A DNA stretch of 34,679 nt from Thermovibrio sp. (lineage in GTDB: Bacteria > Aquificota > Desulfurobacteriia > Desulfurobacteriales > Desulfurobacteriaceae): assembly GCA_003978105.1 (NCBI GenBank), contig QOAO01000014.1, forward strand, positions 1-34,679, read 5' to 3'. The notes beneath the pieces are model-generated. The model did not search any database. It was not told where the DNA came from and was given only the letters and a program-made list of their open reading frames with translations. Each line of letters opens with the position of its first letter. Within the stretch, counting starts at the first letter, position 1. Below, piece by piece: positions 25,235 to 33,230 of the stretch. A program made the translations under genes and the position numbers.

Positions 25235-26647
25235 ATGTTCAGATTCTTTAAGAGAAAGCCAAAGATTGAAGACGAGCTTAAGGAGAATCCAAACCAGCCT
25301 GAGAAATGGTTAAAACTTGCAGAGGAGAATGAAAGGAGAGCTCCAGAGGCCCTAAAAAACGCTCTTTTATACAGCAACGGTGAACTCATTGAGGAAGTTT
25401 CCAAAATATTGAGAAACTTAGCTCTCTACAGGGAGATGGAGCCCTACTTAACTGAAATAGAGGAGAAACTCGGAAAGGATTACAGTTCATTCCTAAAGGG
25501 ATTAATTGAGGAGTACAGAGGAAACTTTCAGAAGGCCAGGAACTTGTACGATGTAGCTAAAAACAGTCAGAACAAAAAGCTTTCATTTCTCTCAAGCTAC
25601 CACATTGCAAACCTCTACATAAAGGAAGGTCTCTACGACCTTGCCTATAAGGCTCTCAAGGAAATAGAGGATAAAGTTCCCGAAAGCTACTCCTTTGAGT
25701 ACATGGTTAAAAAGAGGGAACTTGAGGAGAAGTTAGGAATAGGCGGTTCAAAGATAATAAAGAGCTTTAAAGAGGGACTCAAAAAGACGAGAGATGCCCT
25801 TGGCCTTTCCCAATTCTCCGGCAGAGATGTGGACGAGAGTCTGTTTGAGGAGTTGGAAGAGAGGTTGATTCTTGCAGACGTTGGAGTGAAGACAACCCTC
25901 GAGCTTATCGATTACCTCAGGAAGGAGGCAAAGAGGAGAAAGATTAAAAAGTCAGATGAGCTTCTGGAGCTCTTAAAGGAAAAAATAAAGGAAATGCTCA
26001 AAAACTGTAGAGGAGAACTTAACTTAAATGAAAAGCCCTCGGTCATTTTAGTTCTTGGAGTTAACGGAGTTGGAAAAACAACAACGATAGGAAAGTTAGC
26101 AAAACAGTTAAAGGATAGGGGATACTCAGTTGTCCTTGCCGCAGCCGATACCTTTAGAGCTGCAGCAATCGAACAGTTAGAGGTCTGGGCAGAGAGGGCT
26201 GGAGTCAGAATTGTTAAGGGGCAGGAAGGAACGGACCCTGCAGCCGTTGTCTACGATGCAATTCAGAGTATAAAGGCGAAGGGGGAGGATGTCTTAATCG
26301 TTGACACTGCAGGAAGGCTCCACAACAAGGAAAGGCTCATGAGGGAGATTCACAAGATAAAGAAGGTTATTGGAAGGGAATTCCCAGGTCAGCCTGCGGA
26401 GATTTTATTGGTCTTGGATGCCAACACCGGTCAGAATGCAATCTCACAGGCAAAGGCATTCAAGGAGATAACCGACGTTACAGGAATAGCCCTGACAAAG
26501 TTGGACGGAACTGCAAAGGGAGGAATTGTAATAGCAATCTGCAACGATTTGAAGGTTCCAATTAAGTTTGTGGGAATAGGAGAAAAGATTGAGGACCTGA
26601 GAAAGTTTGACCCGGAGGAGTTTACAGAAGCCCTCTTTTCAGAGTAG
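25235..26647 (+). CDS. ftsY: Signal recognition particle receptor FtsY, with TPR-like N-terminus
   Basis: This 470-aa SRP receptor GTPase has an N domain (about 180-260) and a G domain with GVNGVGKT (275-282), ADTFRAAA, DTAGR (357-361), TKLDGTAKGG (421-430) and the C-terminal FVGIGEKIEDLRKFDPEEF. The first ~165 residues are not the usual short acidic A domain. They look like helical repeats of TPR type (NQPEKWLKLAEENERRAPEALKNAL; YSSFLKGLIEEYRGNFQKARNLYDVAKN; LSSYHIANLYIKEGLYDLAYKALKEI). A 36-nt gap with GAGGGAG precedes the ATG. It ends the plus-strand string and converges on the ABC permease gene with 1 nt between stops; no terminator hairpin is visible. Confidence 0.95.
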   Translation: MFRFFKRKPKIEDELKENPNQPEKWLKLAEENERRAPEALKNALLYSNGELIEEVSKILRNLALYREMEPYLTEIEEKLGKDYSSFLKGLIEEYRGNFQKARNLYDVAKNSQNKKLSFLSSYHIANLYIKEGLYDLAYKALKEIEDKVPESYSFEYMVKKRELEEKLGIGGSKIIKSFKEGLKKTRDALGLSQFSGRDVDESLFEELEERLILADVGVKTTLELIDYLRKEAKRRKIKKSDELLELLKEKIKEMLKNCRGELNLNEKPSVILVLGVNGVGKTTTIGKLAKQLKDRGYSVVLAAADTFRAAAIEQLEVWAERAGVRIVKGQEGTDPAAVVYDAIQSIKAKGEDVLIVDTAGRLHNKERLMREIHKIKKVIGREFPGQPAEILLVLDANTGQNAISQAKAFKEITDVTGIALTKLDGTAKGGIVIAICNDLKVPIKFVGIGEKIEDLRKFDPEEFTEALFSE

Positions 26648-26648
26648 C

Positions 26649-27839
26649 TTACTCTTCCTTCAAAACCTCCTTCGGGTCTACGGAGAGAGCTCTCACTGCA
26701 GGGTAGACCCCTGAAATTAGACCAATTAACGACGAAAGAACTATCGAGAAGAAAGCCTCCTTTAATGGAATGTAAACAGGCCAGTGGGCAACTTTCGCTA
26801 TTCCAATGACAAGGAGGGTAGAGAGGAAAGCTCCCATCAGAGCTCCAACGGACGAGAGAAATGTTGCCTCGTAGAGAAACTGTTTAAAAATTGCACCCTT
26901 CGTAGCACCAAAAGCCCTTCTAATCCCTATTTCAACGTACCTTTCGTAGACCGATAGTGTAAGAACTGCAATTATTCCTAAAGCTCCCGTACCAAAGGAT
27001 ATGAAAGAGACAATTAGAGACAGCTTTTTAAAAACGTCCATTGCCTGCTTTTGAGTGTTTACCAAATCCTCGTACTTGTTGACAGAAAAGTCCTTCTTTT
27101 TGTGTCTTTTGAGGAGTAGCCCTTCAACTTCCTTTTTAACTGTGTCAACAAGTTCTGGAGAGTCTGGAAGAATGTAGATTCCATCTATGTAGTCAACGTT
27201 TGAAATTCTCTTAACGGCAGAACTTATCGGTATGTAAACTCTATCGTCCAAGTTTTCTCCACTTAGGTCCGTTCCCTTCTTTTTAAGAACCCCAACAATT
27301 CTGTAGGGAGCATTAAATAGGTAGATAACCTTCCCAACCGGACATGTACTCCCGTAGAGCTCCCTCGCAACGCTGTATCCCAAGACAGCCCTCTGAGAAA
27401 TCCCATCAACATCCTCCTTGCTTAAAAACCTTCCACACAGGAACTCCAAATTGGCAATGTTTCTGTACTCCGGCCAGATACCGTAAACAGAGGCACTGTA
27501 GGATTTTCCTCCGTAGTGAACGTTGGGAGATACCTTTTTGTAGGGAGAGACGTAAAGAACGTCGGGACACTTTTCCTCAATCGCCTCTGCATCGGATATT
27601 TTCAGAGTAGGATAGAACGACAGCTGAATAGTCCTTCCGCCTAAGTTCTTAACATCTCCGGGAAGAACAACTAAAACAGATGAGCCCATTTTGCCTATGA
27701 CAAACTCTACCCTTTTTTTCATTGCAGACGAAATTCCCAACATGAGAGTAAGCGTAAAGACACCAATTGCTATTCCTATGATGGAAAGTAAGAACCTCTT
27801 TTTGTTTTCAGAAGCGTAGGATAGAAGAGCTTTCAACAT
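26649..27839 (-). CDS. ABC transporter permease, MacB/LolC type (second)
   Basis: This 396-aa protein has one N-terminal helix (about 17-38), a large periplasmic MacB-PCD domain and three C-terminal helices of the FtsX family (about 275-385, ending AVRALSVDPKEVLKEE). The motif EIGIRRAFGATKGAIFKQFLYEA, just after the second helix, is the coupling region that contacts the ATPase. It has no ATPase domain of its own. It starts immediately at the end of the other permease (shared base) and probably forms a heterodimer with it. Confidence 0.88.
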   Translation of the reverse strand: MLKALLSYASENKKRFLLSIIGIAIGVFTLTLMLGISSAMKKRVEFVIGKMGSSVLVVLPGDVKNLGGRTIQLSFYPTLKISDAEAIEEKCPDVLYVSPYKKVSPNVHYGGKSYSASVYGIWPEYRNIANLEFLCGRFLSKEDVDGISQRAVLGYSVARELYGSTCPVGKVIYLFNAPYRIVGVLKKKGTDLSGENLDDRVYIPISSAVKRISNVDYIDGIYILPDSPELVDTVKKEVEGLLLKRHKKKDFSVNKYEDLVNTQKQAMDVFKKLSLIVSFISFGTGALGIIAVLTLSVYERYVEIGIRRAFGATKGAIFKQFLYEATFLSSVGALMGAFLSTLLVIGIAKVAHWPVYIPLKEAFFSIVLSSLIGLISGVYPAVRALSVDPKEVLKEE

Positions 27840-29032
27840 TAGGCCTTCCTCCTGAGAGCTCTAACGGGCTCAAAAGAGGCCGCCTTTTTTGCAGGAAAGT
27901 AGACAGCAAAGAGGCAAACGATAAGGGAGAAGAGAGAGGATATAACAAAGGCTTTTAAAGGATAGACAACGGGAATGTTTAAAAGCGGAAGGAGCTTTCC
28001 TATTAAGATGTAACCTACAATGACTCCAAAAATTGAGGAAATTACAGATATTAAAACGGCCTCGTAGAGAATTCTATAGAGAATCTCTTTCCCTGTTGCT
28101 CCTAAAGCCCTTCTCAGTCCAATTTCCCACTGTCTCACTTGAATGTTTATGTAGAAAATCGACGAAAGGACAAATCCCCCTATTACTAACGCCGTTGTTG
28201 AGGCAATTCCTAAAAACAGAGCAAGTGTCGCAGATAGCATTGATAGAAATTTCTTAACAACGGTAGGCGTTATAACCATGAATTCGTCCGGTTTGTGGTG
28301 TTTAAGTAGAGTCTCTCTCGTTTCAGAGACTATTTTGTTGTAGCTATCCAAATCCAAAACCCTAAATCTGATAATGCTTATATGTCCGTAGGTCTTTTCG
28401 GTAACTCTGTCAAAAACGGGAAATGGAATGAAGACCCTGTTGTCCAAATTGTGGCCGTTCGGAGTCTTCCCCTTCTTTTTATAAACTCCTATCACTCTAA
28501 AAGGGGTTTTTCCAACCAAAAGGGTTTTTCCAACTGGGTTTTGGTTTGGCCATAGAAAATCACTAACGTCGTGTCCTACAACAGCAACCTTCCTCAAATT
28601 CTGAAAATCCCCCTCGGTAAATCCCCTTCCCTCCTCAATTCTGTAGTCCCAAGAAATTAGCCAATCCCTGCCAACTCCAAAGACAGAGGAAAACTTTGAC
28701 TGGGAAAGGCTTGAAACCATAGTCATAGGCTTAACAACTCCGTAGGTCAGCGCAAATATTCCCTCTAACCTCCCAATTTCCTTTACATCCTCTAACGTTA
28801 AATTTCTAAAGCCACTCCTTGGCCCCTTTTTAACAGAACCTGAAACTATTAAAACGGAATCGGGACCCAACTTCTGGATTATTCTGTTAGCAAGTAATGA
28901 ACTTCCTTCTATTGCTGCAACAATTAAAACAACAGAAACGACACCGAAGACTATTCCCAAAATTCCAAAGAGGGTTCTCAGTCTGTTGTGAACGAGTGAA
29001 AGGATGAGCTCCTTTATTAGAAATCTACTCAT
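27839..29032 (-). CDS. ABC transporter permease, MacB/LolC type (first)
   Basis: This 397-aa protein has the same plan as the next gene: an N-terminal helix (RTLFGILGIVFGVVSVVLIVAAIEG), a periplasmic MacB core of about 220 residues, and three FtsX-type helices. The coupling motif EIGLRRALGATGKEILYRILYEA is clear. It resembles the downstream permease only moderately, so an old duplication is likely. It overlaps the ATPase gene by 4 nt. Mechanotransmission-type exporters of this class act on lipoproteins, peptides or drugs; the substrate cannot be told from the sequence. Confidence 0.88.
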   Translation of the reverse strand: MSRFLIKELILSLVHNRLRTLFGILGIVFGVVSVVLIVAAIEGSSLLANRIIQKLGPDSVLIVSGSVKKGPRSGFRNLTLEDVKEIGRLEGIFALTYGVVKPMTMVSSLSQSKFSSVFGVGRDWLISWDYRIEEGRGFTEGDFQNLRKVAVVGHDVSDFLWPNQNPVGKTLLVGKTPFRVIGVYKKKGKTPNGHNLDNRVFIPFPVFDRVTEKTYGHISIIRFRVLDLDSYNKIVSETRETLLKHHKPDEFMVITPTVVKKFLSMLSATLALFLGIASTTALVIGGFVLSSIFYINIQVRQWEIGLRRALGATGKEILYRILYEAVLISVISSIFGVIVGYILIGKLLPLLNIPVVYPLKAFVISSLFSLIVCLFAVYFPAKKAASFEPVRALRRKA

Positions 29033-29718
29033 CCAACGATAGCTCCATCCTGAATTCTGATGACCCTTTTGGCCTGTCTTGCCACTTCAGGGTCGTGTGT
29101 AACAACCACTACTGTTTTTCCCTCAGAGTTAAGCTCCTTAAAAATTTCAAGAACTGCTCTTCCAGAGGCCGTGTCCAACTGTCCTGTAGGTTCATCTGCA
29201 AGGATAATCTCTGGAGAGTTAATCAGAGCTCTCGCAATTGCAGTTCTCTGTTTCTGTCCTCCCGAAAGCTCCTCCGGTTTAAACGAGAGCCTCTCCTCCA
29301 TTCCCAAACGGCTTAGAAGTTTTTTCGCCCTCTCCTCAGGAGAAACTCTTGAAAAGAGCTCCCTTCTCCTTTCCTTTGGAAGGTACTCAACGGGCAAAAG
29401 AACGTTATCCAAAACATTTAGGTAGGGAACAAGGTAGAATGCCTGAAAGACAAAGCCTATGTATTCAGCCCTGAGCTTTGAAACCTCCTCGTCTGAGAGT
29501 TCCAAAACGTTCCTACCGTCTAAAATGTACTCGCCACCTGTAGGCCTGTCCAAACAGCCCAAAATGTACATCAAGGTTGACTTTCCCGAACCTGAAGGAC
29601 CCATTATAGAGACAAACTCCCCCTTATCTATCGAAAGGTCTATTCCCTTTAAAACCTCAACCTCTAAATCCCCCTGTCTGTAAACCTTCCTGACGTTACG
29701 GAGCTCTATCAGCGCCAT
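29029..29718 (-). CDS. ABC transporter ATP-binding protein, LolD/MacB family
   Basis: This nucleotide-binding subunit of about 229 aa has Walker A GPSGSGKS (from residue 40), Q-loop VFQAFYLVPYLNVLDNV, signature LSGGQKQR (from 151), Walker B IILADEPTG and switch His in VVTHDPE. The YLVPYLNV stretch and overall length fit the LolD/MacB group. I chose the ATG at 29718, with GAGGA 5 nt upstream; a TTG at 29736 would add six residues. It overlaps msrB by 23 nt and drives the two permeases that follow. Confidence 0.93.
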   Translation of the reverse strand: MALIELRNVRKVYRQGDLEVEVLKGIDLSIDKGEFVSIMGPSGSGKSTLMYILGCLDRPTGGEYILDGRNVLELSDEEVSKLRAEYIGFVFQAFYLVPYLNVLDNVLLPVEYLPKERRRELFSRVSPEERAKKLLSRLGMEERLSFKPEELSGGQKQRTAIARALINSPEIILADEPTGQLDTASGRAVLEIFKELNSEGKTVVVVTHDPEVARQAKRVIRIQDGAIVG

Positions 29719-30097
29719 CCTCTTCCTCAGGGACAAAATCTATCGAAGCGGAATTTATACAGTAACGAACGTCCTTTTTAGTATATCCCTCCCCGTAGAA
29801 AACGTGTCCCAAGTGCGCTCCACACCTTGAACATACAACCTCAATCCTGTCGTCTGGAAACTCCTCAGGAACCTCCTTTACAGAACCAGGAATTGAACTA
29901 TCAAAGGAAGGCCAGCCAGAGTAGGAGAGGAACTTGTCCTCACTCCTAAACAAGGGTTGTCTACACAGCTTACAGACGTAAACTCCCCTTTCAAAGTGGT
30001 TCCAGTACTTGTTTTGAAACGGAGGTTCCGTCCCCTTCTTGAAAATTACCCACCTTTCAAAATCGGTCAGGTGGCTATCGTCAAATCTCCTTTTCAA
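29696..30097 (-). CDS. msrB: Peptide methionine (R)-S-oxide reductase MsrB
   Basis: This protein of about 133 aa repairs methionine R-sulfoxide in proteins. It has the opening FKKGTEPPF, zinc pairs CKLC and CSRC, SGWPSF, HLGHVF and the catalytic RYCINSASIDF. The reading frame opens with three TTG codons in a row after AAGGAGG; the third (30097) has the best spacing at 6 nt, and the first (30103) touches the ribosome site. It overlaps moaE by 17 nt and the ABC ATPase by 23 nt. No msrA is in the window. Confidence 0.94.
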   Translation of the reverse strand: MKRRFDDSHLTDFERWVIFKKGTEPPFQNKYWNHFERGVYVCKLCRQPLFRSEDKFLSYSGWPSFDSSIPGSVKEVPEEFPDDRIEVVCSRCGAHLGHVFYGEGYTKKDVRYCINSASIDFVPEEEDGADRAP

Positions 30098-30437
30098 CAA
30101 CAACCTCCTTCTTTATTCGGGAAATGAGCTCCTCAAATGCAGGGAGAACATCGCTTCTGAACCTCCCTGCAACGACAACAACCATTATGTCGTCTCCTAC
30201 CTTCAACCTTCCCTCATTTATCCATACCTCAACGGCTTCGATTCCGTCCTTTTTTTCAATCTCAGAGACAACCTTCTTCAGCTTTTCGCTGTCAAATGAG
30301 AGCTCCATCTCGGAAACCCTTTCCCCTGAGCGGGAGCTCCCCCTAACAATTCCATTGTGAACCAAAATCATCCCCAAGTTTCCAGGATTTGAACTCCTCT
30401 TTACCCTATCAATCAATTCATCTACAGACGGCCTCAA
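30081..30437 (-). CDS. moaE: MoaE-family molybdopterin synthase large subunit
   Basis: This 118-aa protein is probably the catalytic subunit that inserts sulfur into precursor Z to give molybdopterin. The core fits MoaE: GMILVHNGIVRGSSRSG, IEAVEVWINEGRLKVGDDIMVVVVAGRFRSDVLPAFEELISRIKKEV. The C-terminus ends in VVVEKEI, in place of the usual aromatic-lysine tail PFWKKE, so the lysine positions are only partly kept. It is shorter than E. coli MoaE (~150 aa). The sulfur carrier MoaD is not encoded nearby. It overlaps mobA by 20 nt. Confidence 0.8.
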   Translation of the reverse strand: MRPSVDELIDRVKRSSNPGNLGMILVHNGIVRGSSRSGERVSEMELSFDSEKLKKVVSEIEKKDGIEAVEVWINEGRLKVGDDIMVVVVAGRFRSDVLPAFEELISRIKKEVVVEKEI

Positions 30438-30987
30438 TGTAGTCCTCCTGTCTATTAACGTTCTTCAGGGAATCCCCTCTAAAGTCCAGATGCTGGAATT
30501 TCTCAAAGGGAATAGGACGGGAATTTAGTTCTCCGTGGAGCTCCCTCAACTTGTGTCTTCCACTTCTCAGAAACTCCTCAACTTTCGGCAGTGAAAATTT
30601 TGAAATTACCGTAAACAGTGAGTGAAATCTCTTCTCCTTCACAACAACGGCAGGTGGAACCTCTAAAGTAAGCTTCCTAACGAGCTCACCCTTCAAAAGA
30701 GGGACGTCACCTGGAACGAAAATAACCTTTCCAAATTTTGCACTCCTCAGTCCCGTGTAAATTCCGTAAATGGGAGAAAATTCAGAAAAGCTTTCAACAA
30801 CAACTTTTAAATTGTGGTAAGTCCTCACCAGCGGTAGAAACTTAAACGGAAATTTAGTTATTAGGATAACCTCAGGAAAATCGGTTAGCTCATCAAGAAT
30901 GTTTGAAATCAAGAACTTTCCTCTAAAGGGGGCTGTGAGCTTATCAGCTCCAAATCGGGAGCTCTTCCCACCTGCCAGAACGCACAC
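30418..30987 (-). CDS. mobA: Molybdenum cofactor guanylyltransferase MobA
   Basis: This 189-aa nucleotidyltransferase should attach GMP to the molybdenum cofactor. It has the GTP-binding LAGGKSSRFGADK at the extreme N-terminus and the metal-binding VPGDVPLL. The rest follows the MobA pattern with weak conservation. The only standard start codon in frame is a GTG just two residues before LAGG. Most MobA proteins have three or four more residues there, so the true start could be a non-standard codon (ATA or CTG) just upstream, next to GGGGTGG. It follows the moaC-mogA fusion by 5 nt. Confidence 0.87.
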   Translation of the reverse strand: MCVLAGGKSSRFGADKLTAPFRGKFLISNILDELTDFPEVILITKFPFKFLPLVRTYHNLKVVVESFSEFSPIYGIYTGLRSAKFGKVIFVPGDVPLLKGELVRKLTLEVPPAVVVKEKRFHSLFTVISKFSLPKVEEFLRSGRHKLRELHGELNSRPIPFEKFQHLDFRGDSLKNVNRQEDYIEAVCR

Positions 30988-30992
30988 ACTTA

Positions 30993-31904
30993 TCAGTGGC
31001 CACCCCCCTGTGCCATTTTAAGGGCGTGCTTAATGAGTGGAGAGAACATTCTAAGGTTCTGCTCCACTCCCCTCGAGGAACCTGGGAGGTTTAGGAGAAT
31101 ACACTCTGGAGAGAGAAGACCAGCCTTAGCCCTTGACATTATTGCCTTTGGGGTAAACCTAATGCCTAAAATGTGCATAGCCTCAGAGAATCCCACCATC
31201 TCCTTCTCAAACAGCTCCTCCGAAGCTTCCGGAGTTACATCCCTCGGGCTGAATCCCGTTCCTCCCGTTGTAACGATTAGATTGGCTCCCATGTCCTTAA
31301 ACTTTTTAACACTCTCTTTAATCCTCTCCTTATCGTCTGGAACGATTTTGTAGCCGATAATTTCAGCCCCAAACTCTCTTAGTATTTCCTGAGCCAACTT
31401 CCCACTCCTGTCCTCCTTCTCTCCCCTTGAAGCCGAATCGCTCACAGTTATAACAGCAGCCTTCAACCCACTTAAATCCTCAGCCCAGTCCGATTTTCCT
31501 CCACTTTTTGAAACGAGCTTAACTTCCTCAATAACCATGTTCTTATCGTAGGCCTTACACATGTCGTAAATGTTTAAAAGTGCCATAAGACAGGCGTTCA
31601 TGGCCTCAACCTCGTAACCCGTCCTCCAAATTCCCCTAACCTCTGCCTCAACCTCAACGTAGTCCTCTCCGACCTCTGTTTTGACCTCTATGTGGTCTAT
31701 TGGGATGGGATGGCAGAATGGCATTAACTCTGAGGTCTTCTTTGCTCCCATTATTCCAGCTATTTGAGAAGCTGAAAGAACGTCCCCCTTCGGAATTTCC
31801 CTGTTAATGATTCTCTTTACCGTTTCGGGAGAGAGTCTAATCCTTCCTTTTGCCTTTGCCGTTCTTAAATTGTCAAACTTTGTTGAAACGTCTATCGTTT
31901 TCAT
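30993..31904 (-). CDS. moaCB: Bifunctional MoaC-MogA/MoaB molybdenum cofactor protein
   Basis: This 303-aa fusion carries two enzymes. Residues 1-158 are MoaC (cyclic pyranopterin monophosphate synthase), with [34 protein letters not shown] and SGGKS. Residues 165-303 are MogA/MoaB (molybdopterin adenylyltransferase), with [29 protein letters not shown] and [12 protein letters not shown]. The two steps are early and late in the pathway, with MoaE acting in between; similar fusions are annotated in other bacteria. The ATG has AGGAGG 6 nt upstream. It heads the minus-strand block and diverges from tolC across 72 nt. Confidence 0.94.
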   Translation of the reverse strand: MKTIDVSTKFDNLRTAKAKGRIRLSPETVKRIINREIPKGDVLSASQIAGIMGAKKTSELMPFCHPIPIDHIEVKTEVGEDYVEVEAEVRGIWRTGYEVEAMNACLMALLNIYDMCKAYDKNMVIEEVKLVSKSGGKSDWAEDLSGLKAAVITVSDSASRGEKEDRSGKLAQEILREFGAEIIGYKIVPDDKERIKESVKKFKDMGANLIVTTGGTGFSPRDVTPEASEELFEKEMVGFSEAMHILGIRFTPKAIMSRAKAGLLSPECILLNLPGSSRGVEQNLRMFSPLIKHALKMAQGGGH

Positions 31905-31976
31905 GAAAAACCTCCTGAAATTTCGTAGATTTTATTTTAGTATCATTTTCCAACACTCCCTCTGTTCGAGGTTAGG
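31905..31976. promoter_or_regulatory. Divergent control region between moaCB and tolC
   Basis: This 72-bp space is AT-rich at its centre (31931-31950) and holds the ribosome sites of both flanking genes. Both transcripts should start here. TATCAT at 31941-31946 could be a plus-strand -10, but I see no convincing -35 for either direction and no clear operator palindrome. Confidence 0.4.
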
Positions 31977-33230
31977 TTGAGGCGGTTAGTTACAGTTGTA
32001 TCTATTATGCTCTTCTGTACTTTAGAATCTCTCGGCTCAGGTTTAAACCCAGAAAATCTAAAGAGGCTCGTTGAGAAAAACTCGTTAGACCTAAAAATAT
32101 CAAGGGAGCAGATTAAAGAGCAGGAGTTTCAAAGAAGGGCAACACTAAGAGAGTTCTTCCCTAAAGTCAGCCTCTCCTTGGGTTTTCAGGAGTTCTATCC
32201 AGACTTTAAGGAAAACTGGAATCAGAACTACAACTATGGAGTTTCTATCAATTCTGAAGTCCTGAACTTAAAAAGGAACGTGGAGCTCTCCATAGACTCA
32301 AAGGAGATAGAGAAACTCAAGGAGGCCTTAAAGGAAACTTTCCTAACAGTTTACTACGAAGCACTGAAGGAGCTCTACCAACTTAAGCTCTACGACGAAC
32401 AGATAAAAATCAGGAGAACAATACTTAAAAACTCTAAGGAGATTCTCTCTGTTGCAAGGGAGAAGTACAAACAGGGACTTGTAATGGTTACCGACGTTCT
32501 AAAGGCAGAATCTGAGGTTGAAAGTGCAGAGAGCTCCCTGATTGAGGCTGAAAACGACTACAGAAAGAAGTTTACAGAGCTAAATGCCCTCTTAGATTTT
32601 TCCTTAAAAAAGGTAGAAAAACCGGACTTTAAGTTCTCAGATGAGCTGATAGATAAAACGTTAAAAGAGCTCCTAAAAACAGCCTTTAAACTGAGACCTG
32701 AGATAAAGAAGGCTGAGGAGAAGGTTAGAATTGAAAGGAAAAGAGTAGAACTTGTACAGAGAAACCTCTCTCCTACCCTCTCAATTTCACTGTCTGCAAA
32801 GCGCTCTGGAACGGAATTTCCTGGAGATAAGTCCTATTCTGCAGGAATTACACTCTCCTACCCAATTTTTGACAGTGGAGAAACAAAGTACAGAGTTCTC
32901 TCTCAGAAGTCTTCACTGATTCAGTCGGAGCTAAATCTCAGAAAGGTTAAAAACTCTGTAAAGTTAGAGGTCATAAATGCCCTAAGCGACGTTGAATCTG
33001 CCTACAAAAAGCTAACTTCTGCTAAGAGCTCCCTCAAATACTCCCAGAAGGCGTATGATAGAGCTCTGAACGAGTACAAGTTAGGTGTTTCAGACATTGT
33101 TCTTCTCTTGCAGACACTCAACTCTTTGAAGGAGGCAGAGGAGAGTTACGTGAGAGCTCTTTACGAGTACAACCTATCAATAGTTTCTCTCAAAAAGGCA
33201 ACAGGAGAGCTCGTCGGAGGTAAAAATTGA
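31977..33230 (+). CDS. tolC: TolC-family outer-membrane efflux protein
   Basis: This 417-aa protein has a signal peptide (about 1-20) and two outer-membrane efflux repeats. Each has a beta segment (ISLGFQEFYPDFKENWNQNYNYGVSI-type; SISLSAKRSGTEFPGDKSYSAGITLSYPIFDSGE) followed by long alpha-helical barrel helices. VTDVLKAESEVESAESSLIEAENDY and VSDIVLLLQTLNSLKEAEESYVRALYEYNLS are typical of TolC. The start is a TTG with GAGG upstream; no ATG fits. The adaptor gene overlaps its stop, so pump parts are co-translated. Confidence 0.92.
   Translation: MRRLVTVVSIMLFCTLESLGSGLNPENLKRLVEKNSLDLKISREQIKEQEFQRRATLREFFPKVSLSLGFQEFYPDFKENWNQNYNYGVSINSEVLNLKRNVELSIDSKEIEKLKEALKETFLTVYYEALKELYQLKLYDEQIKIRRTILKNSKEILSVAREKYKQGLVMVTDVLKAESEVESAESSLIEAENDYRKKFTELNALLDFSLKKVEKPDFKFSDELIDKTLKELLKTAFKLRPEIKKAEEKVRIERKRVELVQRNLSPTLSISLSAKRSGTEFPGDKSYSAGITLSYPIFDSGETKYRVLSQKSSLIQSELNLRKVKNSVKLEVINALSDVESAYKKLTSAKSSLKYSQKAYDRALNEYKLGVSDIVLLLQTLNSLKEAEESYVRALYEYNLSIVSLKKATGELVGGKN

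Noticed and set aside
26640..26660. A terminator between the convergent ftsY and ABC permease genes
   Set aside because: Only one base lies between the stop codons and no GC-rich hairpin with a T-run is visible; termination must lie within the opposing genes or be factor-dependent.
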